A stretch of DNA of 64,000 bases from Balanoglossus misakiensis (taxonomy: Eukaryota > Hemichordata): NCBI GenBank assembly GCA_040954595.2, contig CM082594.2, positions 9,424,001 to 9,488,000 of the forward strand. Direction: 5' to 3'. The notes under the pieces were generated by a model, which searched no databases, was not told the DNA's origin, and saw only the letters and a list, made by a program, of their open reading frames with translations. Below, piece after piece: positions 13,001-25,594 of this stretch; position 1 is the first letter of the stretch, and every line of letters begins with the position of its first letter. Both the position numbers and the translations under genes were made by a program.

Positions 13001-16000
13001 CAATCGGATACGCTCATCACCTGGCCAGGTGACTGTTAAGTAAAGCTCCGTTTGAAATCAGAGCTATCACTTGGGAGCTTTCAGGAACACGATTAGAATT
13101 TTTCTGAGATATTTGCCTACGAAACAATTAAATGTGTACAAAACGAGACAGATTTGTTGAAATTTGGGAAAAAGTATTTTCTGCCATTGTTCGATAAACA
13201 CAAAATGAAAGTGGCTCCAATCGTGTTTTGCCCACAAAATTCTAGTGATTTATTGAAGGCACATTACATCCATCGATTCATCAAACTATCATAAAGCCAT
13301 ACATCAAACTCCGACCCCCAACCTAGGTTTCAGAATATTCTGTAAACGCACAACTCATAATTTAGTGTCCGTATTCTGTAGAGAAGGAGCTATTTATTAG
13401 TGCCTTGCTCTGGATGACAAGCCGTTCATTCAATTGATTTCGTAATGTGTAATTAGCAAATTGTAAATCAATTTTATTGGACCTTGAGTTGTCTGGCTTT
13501 TAAATAAGACTGATTTATTTGTGGATTAAATTGTGATTATACATCAATCAGAGTTGTTGTGATTCACGTTCAAGATGATCTAGTTAAAGGTGAATCCAGA
13601 GAAGAAGAAGAAACTGTCGGAGAAATAAATAACTGTTGTTTGAACTATGCAGAGCTTGGCATCGCTAGGCGGATCCTGCTGGAGATCCCTTTCCGCCAAT
13701 CGGGCGCTTCCTTTTCCTTCCCCCAATCAAAATGAAAGCGCCCGATAAAATGTAGCAGTTAGTATTTACTATTACGTTCGCTTGAAGTCGAATTGCAACT
13801 TTTCGGAATTTTTCCGCTCAGTTCTGCTTTAGTCGTTGAGTTGTCAACATGTCTACTCCAGCAATGAAACGTGCTCTTTACCACGTGTATCCTGTCGGAG
13901 TCAGACTCTTAGCAACCATGTTCATCTAAATACCACGACAGAAACCGAAGTTTTTATATGGAAAAAGGAAAGATAGGCAAAAGTCAGAGTTACTAAGGCT
14001 TTATAATACTTCTCAACTTTTCTTTTTCAGATATTCTGCCGAATGGATCAGCCGACCTAACGGAACAATTCCTGTTGAACGTTGTGGAGCAACTGATTGT
14101 GTATATCAAACAAGAACAAGTACACGACAGTAAAATCCTGGATTTCCACCAACCCCAAGAACTTCGAGACAAACTCCAGCTTGAAATACCGGACAAAGCC
14201 GTCTCGCTTGAACAGTTACTGACCGACTGCAGGGAAACACTCAAATTTTGTGTCCGAACAGGTTAGTGTCTAGCTGTGGTTCGCAGCTGTACCGTTGGGG
14301 GGGGGGGGGGGGGGGGGTAATCAGCCCCCCCCCCCCCACCAACAGTACAGCCTCTTACCACAGCTAGTTGGTGTCGTGACAATTTCGAAATGGACATTTT
14401 AGTTTTCGAAAACACTTGGGTTATATGTAGCCAACTTTAGCTTTCAGAAAAACACTGATTTTGCGGCGTTGTATGTTTGAATTCCAAAGCTTGCGTCAAA
14501 AACCAGCGGGATTATATTTTGTTCAATGCTGAGATTAACTTAAGGAAGAGAATATTTATCTAGTTGTAAATTCCAATCCGATAGTTAGCTTTCAGGAAAT
14601 AGTGTACACTGGAACAATTCTTTCCAATACAATACGTTTCGATGACAACATAGTCCAGGGGATTTCGAATTTAAAGTCTGCAATTGACAAGGGAGTGGTC
14701 AAGTTAATTGGACTAAGTCGTGCAATGTGGAATGTGTCACGGCGTAAAATTGAGGCAAGACAGGAAATTACTTTAAATGTGGAAACCCCTTTTTTTATTA
14801 AAGGACAACATATGTGTGTCTACAATACACGCATGCGTTGACTGACAGTATCAGTTCCGAAGATATTTTCGGTTTTGGTGATATGAAAATATGTGTACAA
14901 GAAAATATAGGGGAAGCTAGGAATTAGCGAAGTGTGCCTGGAAAGTAGAACACATTGACAATCGTACGGGTCTGCATGAAATCCTTTTATATTCGCGACG
15001 AGAAATCGATCATAAAATGATAAACTCAACATAGGGACACGCCCACGGACGCCTCATTAGTTCGATTCAGTGCGGTGCTTGTATTAAGCGGAGGTTTTTG
15101 TTGGATTGAAGCTAAGTGCGTTCAAACTAAAATCTCGCCGCTCTCGCGGGAATCGTCCTACTCACAACAAAACAACTGTGCGTACAGCCTTTCTGAACTA
15201 CAAAACTCTTGAGACTCGCGCTAACATGTTAACTACAAATGGAAGAAGAGCTGGACCCCAGTAATCACTCCGTTCGTCTATCTAGAGTTGACATTTCCAT
15301 AATGCAGTGTCAATTATCTGCGTTAAGCTTGCCTCTAATTCACAACGCGTGCCTGAAATTGATCCAGCGCCGTTGGTCATATAGCTTATGACAATTTTGA
15401 CACAACTCCTCAGGCGTATTTGATTGTGTTGCAATTCAGTTTAATGCAGCTCTAGGATATTTTATGTATCGATTCACTTTTAAATTTGGAACACATGTAC
15501 AGCACATCAATGCACTGCAAAGTAAATCAATTGTCAACAGCAAAACAGATGACACTTTTATTTCATTAAAACTGAATTGTGACAGAACGTTTGAAGAAAT
15601 CGTTTTGGTGACCCGGATGGACAACGTGTTTAGTTGAATTTGCATATCTGTACTAAAGCTTTAGCATTTTTAAATGCACATCTATCCCGGAGTGTTTTAG
15701 CAACCCACGCTTTGTATTGCTAAATCGGCCACGTCACTTGGAGACCCATTTCCTGGCAAATCAAGATTATTGCGAGAGCATTGTCATTCACTTAAACGCG
15801 AACATCTGAATCAAGTTCGCGAGAACGCGACTAATCACAGAGATTTCTAACCGCAATACGGTAGCACTAGATCATTTTTGCGACAATCTGTCACCGATAT
15901 TTAGATACGGCAAGTAACAAAATCGAACGGTGTAACCCCAAGGACATTATTAGATTTGTGTACTTTGCTACTGAAGCTAGCGGGGATAGTAAATAGTAAA

Positions 16001-19000
16001 GGAAACGATTAGTTGGAAACGAACCACGCATTGCTAAGTGAATATATTGATTCTTGTGTCAATAAAAGTTTCTATAAACACAAATATCATGACGAGTCAT
16101 AAAAAGCCTGAATCAATCAAGACCCCAGTGCAAATACTTTAAATGTCGATTTCTATCTGTCAGGAGGAGAAAATTTATAATCAAGGTTTGCTGATATGCT
16201 CAGAATAAGAGCTTGTCATCCTTAGTGTTCATGCGCGTAATTACGCTTTGACAAGTTGAAATACACTTTGAGGAGTATTAACATACCGAATGGCTCTTTT
16301 TACTTCAAAACAAACTTTCACATAGGTTTGCTTATATTACAGGACAGCAACATGAGGTTAATTATACGCGCAGATGTATTTATTTATATAACCCCTATTG
16401 ACAACAAATATAAACCTCTTGATATGAACCACAGGAAATGTGGAGGAAAGAACTCTTTCCGTTGAACTATCAACAATAAATGACGTCATAGTGACCGTTT
16501 GCATTGCATTTTTTGTAGGACATCCTCGTTTCTTCAATCAACTATCAAGTGGCTTAGATATTCTCTCGTTGGCTGGAGAATGGCTAACTGCAGCAGTCAA
16601 CACAAATATGTAAGTCTTTCCACAAAATCGTTATCTTTTGTAGCGGCCGTCCCACGCATAATCCCACCATCCCTACACGCATGCAGCCTTACACACAAAA
16701 CTTATACACCATACAATACTGGAACGTTTCTGTATTTGTATAGTACGCGAACATACACTACAGCTGACACGTTTGTGTCCATCTACTGTGAGACTGAAGC
16801 CTTCTTTTTTAACTGAATGCCAGTTTATTTGCATAATTTTAGTCATTTACTCGTTTTGATACTCGTGGATGGGTAAGCCGAGATGAGGGAGGAAAATGCT
16901 GTACACAACCTTTTTGTTGGTTATGGCTTTGCTGTGCACGTTGGCTGAAGGAACGCAAGTTTTGATTTGTACATGAGATGGGTGGTTTGACGTTGTTTGT
17001 ACAGCTCATTACTGCTAGAAAAATCTGAGACCGATAATCTACACGGTCACTGAACGATCGTTATCGTCTCAGCGGGATAAACTTAATAGATGTAACTCAC
17101 GTACGGCCAAGGAATGAGAATGCTCGGATGACCTGTGTTTGAATGGCAATGTGACCTTTGTTTGAGAATTATGAACGGAAGTTCGAGTTCGCTTCAATTA
17201 AACTCTTCATCCGTCTAACTATTGACTAAATCCTGTTTCATGACGCGTCACATTTCCTTGGAAAACATGCAGAGTTGAAAGTAAGACTTGCAAAGCAAAT
17301 CAAAGTGACCGTGTCCACCCATTGCGCATACTCAAGGATTATTTTCATGTAAACAAAACCAGCACCATAAACTTTGCTGTGGCTCTACAGGAAGGACATG
17401 AAAAAAGGCCAAACTGAGAATAAATGCCAATGGACGTATACCGCACACATGTGTACCCAAAATTCCAGTCCAAGTCAGAGCAAAGACTTGTCAATATCAG
17501 TACATGTATAAATATTAGTGCGTTTATGACAGCCATTTATTATTTACAGGCATGTCAATAATTGAAAAATTTATTATAAAATATTGATTATGTCCTTCTT
17601 GACTAAATGTCTTCAGTAACTATTATTTTTGGCACTCATCTTAATATTAATATTAAATCATCGTCTATGTTCAGACAAATTGTACCTTAAGGCCTCTCTC
17701 TCTCCCGTTGTCACCTACTTAAAAATCTCACCGTCAGAAAAAATTGGTGTTAACGTTATAAAAATTTTAGTCAAACAAGTCAAACATGCTATGATGGTGT
17801 TACTTGCCAGTAACATAGCCACTCTCTTTCTACTGCGTATGGTTGCAACAACATAACACAAAGCTCACCTATATACCCACAGATCATTCAGATGACGTCA
17901 TATGATATAACTCATGATCACTTAATGTTTTCTCCTTACCACATGATCCAGGTCATCCTGACATCTATACGATAGTCACTGCGTAATCCAGAAGTCACCC
18001 CATTATATAAACAAATTAATACTAGTAGAAACCAGTGACTGCGCATTGACCTGATAATCATCACATCACTATTTTTATGTCTTCTCAAACAATAACCTCA
18101 GCAATCCCATGTCACAACCTCAATACAGCGACATAGATTCAAAGTTTGACGTGCATCTTGTTTGACAGTTTAAATCCTGCAATATCTGTGCTGTGAACAT
18201 CTATACTTGTTATCCCGCAGATAACCCATATCATTCTATATCCTCGTTACTTTTTACTACACCGTGGCCAAGTAGACATTATTGGTGTCATAATTTCAAG
18301 TGTTTTGTTTTTCCCTTTTCCAGATTTACTTACGAAATAGCACCAGTGTTCACTTTAATGGAACGAGTCACCTTAAAGAAAATGAGAGACATAATTGGAT
18401 TTGAAGACGGTGATGGAATATTTGCCCCAGGTAAAGAATCGCAGTGTATTGATTATTCTCAAAAACCGAAGAATGTATGCAAACAAATACAACATATCCG
18501 GAAGCTTTATTAAACTATTGAGAGAGTTATCGAACTCGTTCGAACTGATAAACATGTGTACGCTACTTTGATAAAACTCTTCAGAAGAGATCATTGTAAC
18601 CCTTCAAAATTTTACGCAAAACAGTTGCATATATGAAAACGATTTCATGCAGTTAATAATAAGATCCCTGAAGATCTATGACTAAATTCATCAAAGCGCG
18701 AACAGCTATCGCTGAAAGCTTTTCTGGAGACTCTAAACGCAGCTGGACTCGGCGTAACCAGGAAACCCTTTGTTGCTAGGCTGCGTTGTCTTGAGTGTGG
18801 AACCACGGTATGTTGGGAACACTTCACAGTTTATTAGTCAGGAGAGGGTAGAAGAGATTAGAAACATGGGCCCTTGAGAAAAGTTTCTCGAGAGTCTATC
18901 TCAGACTGGAGAATCGGTAGAGAAGGCAAGTAGACCCACTTAACATGAACACTGAGCGGCCAAAATATCACTTTACTATGTGAAAGTTAAATCGCAGAAG

Positions 19001-22000
19001 ACAGTCTGTCCATAAAACAGAAAGCAGGCAGAAATTTGAATTATTTCTTGCTCGTTCTCAAGAGATATAATGCAGTGAGGGTTTTTGACTAAATGGGTGT
19101 TTCAACTTTAACATATGTTGACTGACTGGCTGGCGGTCTGTCTGACTGAAAGACGGATTGTCAATATCTCCCGTCATCACACTATTACGCGAAAATGAAG
19201 CTAATTCCGCGACTCTCAGCCCAAATGATTGGATCAGCGCTTTGGGAGTAATCGCGCGTTTTACAAGAATCACGCCACTTCACAATCTGATGGAATTCTA
19301 CATGAAATAAAATGAAACAGATTTTTGAAATAGAGGCTTAAAACTTTACATCAAGGCGCATAAATACATTTGAATGACGTCGTACACTTGCGCAATTTGC
19401 TTTTATTGCAGCCAAATGTGTGTTATCAAAGAGTGTGTGAATATTTGCAGGCCATCTGTTGTGTCGGATTGGTAAATATCTTATATGCAGGGTTATCACT
19501 GTCGTACATTACAATAATTCGACGAGATTACCACATAGACATTTGATAGCTAATAGGGTGAGGTTGATTTTTGTGTCTAATGATTGGATTCATCAGTACA
19601 TCTATTGATCTTTTCCCCCTAGGAGGCGCGATATCCAATCTGTATGCCGTGAACACGGCTCGCCACAAGGTGGTACCGGAATGCAAAGCCCGGGGAATGC
19701 AAGCGGCGCCTAGATTGGTGATGTTCGCCTCGGAACATGTAAGCACAGACACTGATATAAAATGCACGATGCGTATATATTCACCGTTATATCTCAACTA
19801 TATATCTCAACTAGCAAGACAAATAAAAAGAAGAAGCAATAGACCACGGCAGTAGACAGTGCGTGTAATAGACCTCCGACTCGCACAGTCGACAATTTCT
19901 CTCTATAGTAACTTTCTCAACAACTGTGTAATCAATGAAGCGTAGCATTCCAACCAAAGGCATTTGATTTATGAGAATTGCTGCATTTAAACATGTATGA
20001 ATGTGTATATGTATGTATGAATGTGTGTATGTATGTATGAATGTGTGTATATATGTATGTATGTATGAATGTGTGTATGTATGTATGTATGAATGTGTGT
20101 ATATATGTATGTATGAATGTGTGTATATATGTATGTATGAATGTGTGTATATATGTATGTATGAATGTGTGTATATATGTATGTATGTAGCTTGAAAACC
20201 TGTTCTCGAATGTGATGACTCAAGGCAGACAAATGAACATATCAAAACAACGTCCTTTGTTGTCATTCCTAAATGGTGTTTTTTTTTCACTTATTCTTTC
20301 AGAGCCATTACTCTCTACGGGGAGCTGCCGGCACGCTCGGTATTGGCACAGATAACGTCATACCTATACGCTGTGACGAAAGGTAGTTGAAACATTTTAC
20401 AAAATGTAGTTCACTCAGGAGAATGTTACTGTGGGATACATTTTCAAAGAAATGAAAGCTCTTATTGTATCAAAGTTTTATGAAACAAAAGGTGTTGACA
20501 GGTGGCTACAAATGACATCATAAAAATGGCCGACTTGTTACCAAGTAATGGATGTGATAAAATATTATGACGTGAAATTTATTAGAAACGAAATGTTCGT
20601 CAGGTCATCATTAGAATTCGCAAAGTTGGCTCCTTGCTGATTTTAGAATACATCCCACGTATTGTCAAAGAGCATCTGTTTCTCGTAATTGCAGCGGTGC
20701 CCATCATGATAGGAAATGGAAGTGGACCATTCCATTCAAGCAAAGGGGGTCCAGGCACCCCCTTCCCCTATATGCAAGCGACATTCTCTCCAGTTTACAT
20801 CTATATGGTCAATGCTAAAGTTGATCCTAGAATTTCTTATGGCAACTGCGCTTTAAAAAAAATCAAGCTTGGGTAAAAAAAAGTTGACAGGAAGCTATGC
20901 TGGAAAACATGGATATTGACTTAACATTTCTGTGAGGTCTTCTCATAGAATATCTGCTATCTCAGTCCATTAACTGGAATTATATTTTACAATGACCTTT
21001 GACATGGGATGACTTTTTAGGAACATTTGCGGTTTATGATATCCTATCATCGGAAAAAACAACCAAACGACAATTAAGATATTATAGGCACACATCTGCA
21101 GAGATTAAGTAGCCGGATAGTGACATTTTGTTGTATCAAAATATCTGCAACGGCCAGCATTATCTTTAACATCAATTATCTGCTTGGGTGAACCTAGCGT
21201 AACCTTAATCTTATCAGGGCTTTTACCAGTCTAGACCCAGGTTAAGTTAAACTGAAACACAATAATGGGTCACGTGTGATCTTACAGTTCTGTTTTTGTC
21301 CGTTTCATCATATTAGAGGGAAGATGATGCCGGCTGATCTTGTGAGGAAAATACAACAGGCTAAAGCACGGGTAAGGAGAAATCATGATATTAAGTGACC
21401 TTTCTTTTAAGACAGAATGCAAAAACAGTGAACATTCTCCAGGTCTCCCTATGTGTTAACTGTAAGCTCAAAGGAAATCGATGGTAACCATTGCCACCTG
21501 TAGGATTTTTTAAAAATAATCCCATATAGTCAACCAGAATTTCCAGATGGTGGATGTCGACTAGTAATAGTCGTGCTAATGTTTCTCACAGCAAATTTGA
21601 TAGTATGAATAACTATTTTTGTCAAAGTTGTATATGAACGAACGAAGGAACTAGACAATACTAGGAAGTATACTGTTACAGTGTTATAACTCCCCCTTTT
21701 GCCTCTTTTCACCCAACAGGGAGACACTCCATTTTTCGTGAGTGCCACTGCTGGTACAACTGTACTGGGTGCTTTTGACCCCCTGCATTCTATAGCTGAT
21801 GTCTGTGAAAAATACAAGATATGGATGCATGTCGATGTAAGTCACTTGCCATCATGTATTGACCCATGTAGAATGTTACTTGTCTTGCCATCGATATCAA
21901 AACTGCATCTTACTCCACTGTGCAACAAAAGTATCATCTGCCACAACAACTTCACAGATCTGCATCGATTTTTGAAGTGGCACTCAGGCAGAGTTGATAC

Positions 22001-25000
22001 TTGAGAGTTATGAATTGCCACTACACTGCTGTCTCTAAAATGATACATGGTCTTGTTTGTGGGTGTGCACACACACATTTGTAGGGCAAGTGAAATACAA
22101 GTGTGTGGGTGGATATACCGATCGATGCGGTTAACTAAAACTACAATCCTCTCTTCTCTCAAGGCCGCCTGGGGAGGAGGAGCTCTTCTTTCGAAGAAAC
22201 ACAAAACCCTTCTTGAAGGAATCGAAAGGTTTGTATAGACGATTTTACATACTTTGAGGATGCTTGTTTCAAATACTGTGGTATTTATGATATAGCAAAC
22301 ACAAATAACAAAACTTTGGCTGATACTGGCCCTGGAAACCATCAGGACATATAATCCACTGGACACTTTACCACTGGGACATAGGGTTGTGGTCAGTGTT
22401 CAGTGGATAAAAGTTGGGAGGGGCGCTGTCCTATAACCTAACAGGCACAAGAGAAGACAAGTACGGTGAGAGTCATAGGTTTTTTGTTTTCCCCTCCACA
22501 GGGCAGACTCGGTCACATGGAATCCTCACAAACTTATGGGTGTGCTGCTACAGTGCTCAGCTTTGCTGCTCAAACATGACGTAAGTGACACAACGCAAGC
22601 AGTTGGACCACCATGATACCTGGCACAGAAATCCAATATTTGTGTTCTTTACTAGAAGACGCATGAGATGACATTCTAGCAAATGACATAAACTTCTGAT
22701 GATTCGAACTATTGATAATCTAACATTAAATTTATTCTTTGATTTCGCGTCCCGTCGTTTTACATGTGACAGAAGACCAGAAACAAAGCAAATGTCAAAT
22801 CGAAATGATATTTCGTTTCCAACTTAATCATTCCCTCCTGCACAATTATTGCAAATCTAATCCGATTGAACTGACTATTTTTCCCAGGGACTCCTCGAAA
22901 GCTGCAATGCATTGAATGCTGGGTACTTATTCCAGCAGGACAAAAATTACGACGTTTCGTACGACACAGGTGATAAAGCAATACAGTGCGGTCGCCACGT
23001 GGATGTCTTCAAACTCTGGTTGATGTGGCGAGGAAAGGTATGTTTTTGCACAAACAAACATGCAAATAAAATGGTTTATCCTTCATGCAGACATAATGGC
23101 ACACGATATACATAGAATGAGAAAGAGACGGGAAACGAATGTTCGTCATTGAGACAGAAATACCGACTCCAGAAATCACGTCATCGTGCAAATTACTACT
23201 TCTCTCCTGGCATGCATTCATCACAAGCTGCGGGGTGATCAAACTTGCGACGTTAATTTTTCACATTATCGCCGCTTCTCGTCGTGCGAATTACCGCCAG
23301 TTTTCATATCGTACGTGCCATATCGCAAATTGAACCTAAAACTAATTTGACAAGCCTTGGGATGAGTAGTTGGTCGTCTTGACAACGCCGACTCGGTAAC
23401 AATGATGCAGATCTTGGATACTAACACTTTGAAATAATTCGGGAGAAAACCCTTCAGATCGCTCATTGAACCTCAAAATGGAAACTGCAGCCGCGTCAAT
23501 TAAGGGTGCACAATGCACGCAAACATCTTGTGAACCGTTCAACAAAGAATCGTGTGTGTATTTGTTGTTTTTCTTACAAACTTATGTGATTTCTAACAAT
23601 AATTACACTGCCTGGTGCAACCCCAAACCCAGAAACAAAGTAGAAGATTTCGATATACAAATTGAAAGAAAAATTGCTGATTTCTGCGGACTTTCGCTTG
23701 TCGTTAATGGTCAGAAGGACGTCAGTAGCTTGCATAGTGAATTAATGGGCGGGAAACGAGCCCACACAATCCCATTTAATGTATATCTACATCCTACAAA
23801 GATTTGTTAATTGACAATGGAGTGCAGTATTTGCAAAACCTGTAAAAGGTTACATCCGCCAGCTATACTGTATCGCATTGCACGCAAGACTGCTTCGATT
23901 GTGCATAAATGCAAAAGGGATTCAGTTCCTTAGATTGAGTTTCTTTTACTTCTGCGGAGATGTAGATTTCCAGATGTCGATATCTAGATAAGTGAATACA
24001 CTTATATTCATGTCAGACACGCACAAGGCCTTTGCTGTGATAGGATGATTCAAATGTATCCTTCAGCTGCAAGAAACATTAGTTCTGTAGTGCACAAAGG
24101 CTAGCGGGTGTGCAAATTAACGAAGGTTGCAACCGATCGATTGTCGTTGGCTCCAGAATGTTGACTACAGCAGGGTTGTCTATCTTTCTAAAGTTGACTG
24201 ATTTGTTTCTTCTATTATTAAAATAATAGTTTGCGAGGGTATTATCATTTGACAAAGCTTAATTAAGTGGTTTAATCCATAGACCAGTCTATGTTTAATC
24301 ATTTAACATATTACCCATTAAAACAATGTTGTATTTTACTTTCAGGGCAATGCTGGATTAGAAATGCAAATGAACACGGTGTATGATATGGCAAAGTAAG
24401 TTTTAAAAATATATTAAATCAAAACTAATTGTAATATTTAGTTATTCTTTCGACTATTAGTATCCATTCATCAACATTAATTTATCCCAGTTCATACTAT
24501 GTGTAAGTCGTGGATAAAAATGATATTTGTTTACATTTCAGATACTTCTATGAGAAAATCAAGGACAGGGAAGACTTCGAGATGGTGTTGGATGAGGTTT
24601 GTATTTCAATTTAGATGTTCTTTCTGGAGTTTTTCCCTTTTTAAGTCTGATACCTCGAGGACTTGTACTTTTGCCCTACAACTGTAATAGCATAGTCCCC
24701 TGCCAAATCAATGACATACAAAAGTATTTACCGCGAATTACTGACAAGTTTCCCGCCATGTTAGCGAGTTTGTTCCCGCAAGCTTTACACAGCTACATGT
24801 CCGCACACCCACTCACAGCCAGAACATGTTTTGAGCGCAATCTCCTACATGTATAGATCACGACTTGGTTTTGTAGACAAGGCAGTTCAACTCTGATTGC
24901 AAGTCTTTCCTTTTTTCCAGCCTGAGTTCACCAATGTCTGCTTTTGGTACATCCCGCCAAGCCTTCAAAAAATGACGGATGAGAGGGAGAAAATGAGACG

Positions 25001-25594
25001 CTTACACAGAGTGAGTCCATCTCCTTATAAAAGCTGCATCCAATAAGATCTTGCCTCGAAATCATGCATTTTGTTCACTTTGTTCGTTCATTTTACACCA
25101 TCATAAACTATTTGCCCTTCAAAATGAAGTTCATGCAAACCGCAAATGGGTGCCTGTTATCTCAGTGTGATAATCACATGATTACGGTCGCCATTAGCGG
25201 ACTAAAACCGCAAAGTCGACGTTGATTGGTTATTTAATTACAGCATATTTGCAAAACCTTGGAATTTTTTCCTGACAATATAAGTGCCCATTTTTTAAAC
25301 ATATAAATCTCAACAATCAACGTCAAGGCTATTTTCTGTCATTTCCTGCCATTTTCTCTGATTTTGCCGATTGTTTATGGGATTTTTTATGGCCGCGTAT
25401 TTTTTCTCCTATAATTTTAGGTCGCGCCAATCATCAAGGCAAGAATGATGGAGTGCGGATCCACAATGGTTGGCTACCAACCGCTCGGTGACAAAGTCAA
25501 CTTCTTCCGTCTTGTCATATCAAACCCCGCTGTCACATGTGCAGATTTAGACTTTCTGATTGGAGAAATAGTCCGTCTGGGGAATGACTTGTGA
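10021..25594 (+). CDS. GAD: Glutamate decarboxylase (GABA-synthesising, PLP-dependent), 15 exons, complete
   Basis: Converts glutamate to GABA in the neuronal cytosol, using pyridoxal phosphate. Coding exons: 10021-10228, 14031-14261, 16519-16609, 18324-18430, 19623-19738, 20303-20382, 21317-21371, 21720-21836, 22164-22228, 22502-22580, 22888-23037, 24346-24395, 24542-24596, 24921-25010, 25421-25594. All phases agree and the total is 1668 nt, giving 555 aa (vertebrate GADs are about 585-594). The first 70 residues are Ser/Asn-rich and not conserved. The family entry point is the [10 protein letters not shown] motif. Diagnostic segments are [37 protein letters not shown] (Asp335 for the PLP pyridine nitrogen), NPHK with the Schiff-base lysine at 367, and the catalytic loop AGYLFQ with Tyr396. 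The start is fixed by an in-frame TAA 24 nt upstream. CSAD and GADL1 are less likely because the sequence after NPHK is [10 protein letters not shown], as in GAD. Introns hold a G/C hairpin (intron 2) and a minisatellite (intron 5). Confidence 0.96.
10229..14030 (+). other. GAD intron 1 (3.8 kb)
   Basis: This is the largest intron of the gene. It separates the divergent N-terminal exon from the first conserved exon. Apart from the hairpin/CCAAT block near its 3' end (13690-13750), I see no coding exon, RNA gene or mobile element. The other GAD introns longer than 300 bp (14262-16518, 16610-18323, 18431-19622, 19739-20302, 20383-21316, 21372-21719, 21837-22163, 22581-22887, 23038-24345, 24597-24920, 25011-25420) also hold no gene that I recognise. 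Confidence 0.7.
13690..13750. promoter_or_regulatory. CCAAT-containing hairpin, possible internal promoter
   Basis: An 11-bp perfect inverted repeat, ATCGGGCGCTT (13699-13709) and AAGCGCCCGAT (13736-13746), encloses 26 nt. CCAAT occurs immediately before the left arm (13696-13700) and again in the loop. The GC-rich block stands out from the AT-rich intron. It lies about 300 bp upstream of conserved exon 2, followed by a GATAAAA sequence. An alternative GAD promoter is one reading, but the first ATG after it (13849) opens only a 26-codon frame and no good donor is present. Confidence 0.25.
14270..14367 (+). repeat. G21/C13 hairpin just inside the GAD intron 2 donor
   Basis: A run of 21 G (14297-14317), a 7-nt spacer and a run of 13 C (14325-14337) are flanked by inverted arms CTAGCTGTGGT (14270-14280) and ACCACAGCTAG (14357-14367), with further partial pairing between. 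The element starts 8 nt after the exon 2 splice donor at 14262. In RNA it could form a very stable stem, or the G-run could form quadruplexes. Homopolymer lengths may vary or be misassembled. Confidence 0.75.
19995..20190 (+). repeat. 24-bp minisatellite in GAD intron 5
   Basis: Eight consecutive units each begin GTATGAATGTG. Their lengths are 20, 20, 28, 24, 24, 24, 24 and 24 bp, so size changes come in steps of 4 bp (GTAT). The last four units are identical. The array ends about 110 bp before the exon 6 acceptor (20302). Because the unit length is a multiple of three, it opens long meaningless frames on both strands. Confidence 0.85.

Noticed and set aside
15060-15075. tRNA B-box-like GTTCGATTC
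   Set aside because: No matching A-box, anticodon arm or acceptor stem can be folded around it.
19811-20290. Long open frames on both strands rich in Tyr-Ile-His-Thr or Cys-Met-Tyr repeats
   Set aside because: They are translations of the 24-bp minisatellite in GAD intron 5. They overlap no splice structure and exist only because the unit length is divisible by three.
10021-25594. Reading the decarboxylase as CSAD or GADL1
   Set aside because: The residues after NPHK ([10 protein letters not shown]), the [10 protein letters not shown] segment and the catalytic loop match glutamate decarboxylases better.
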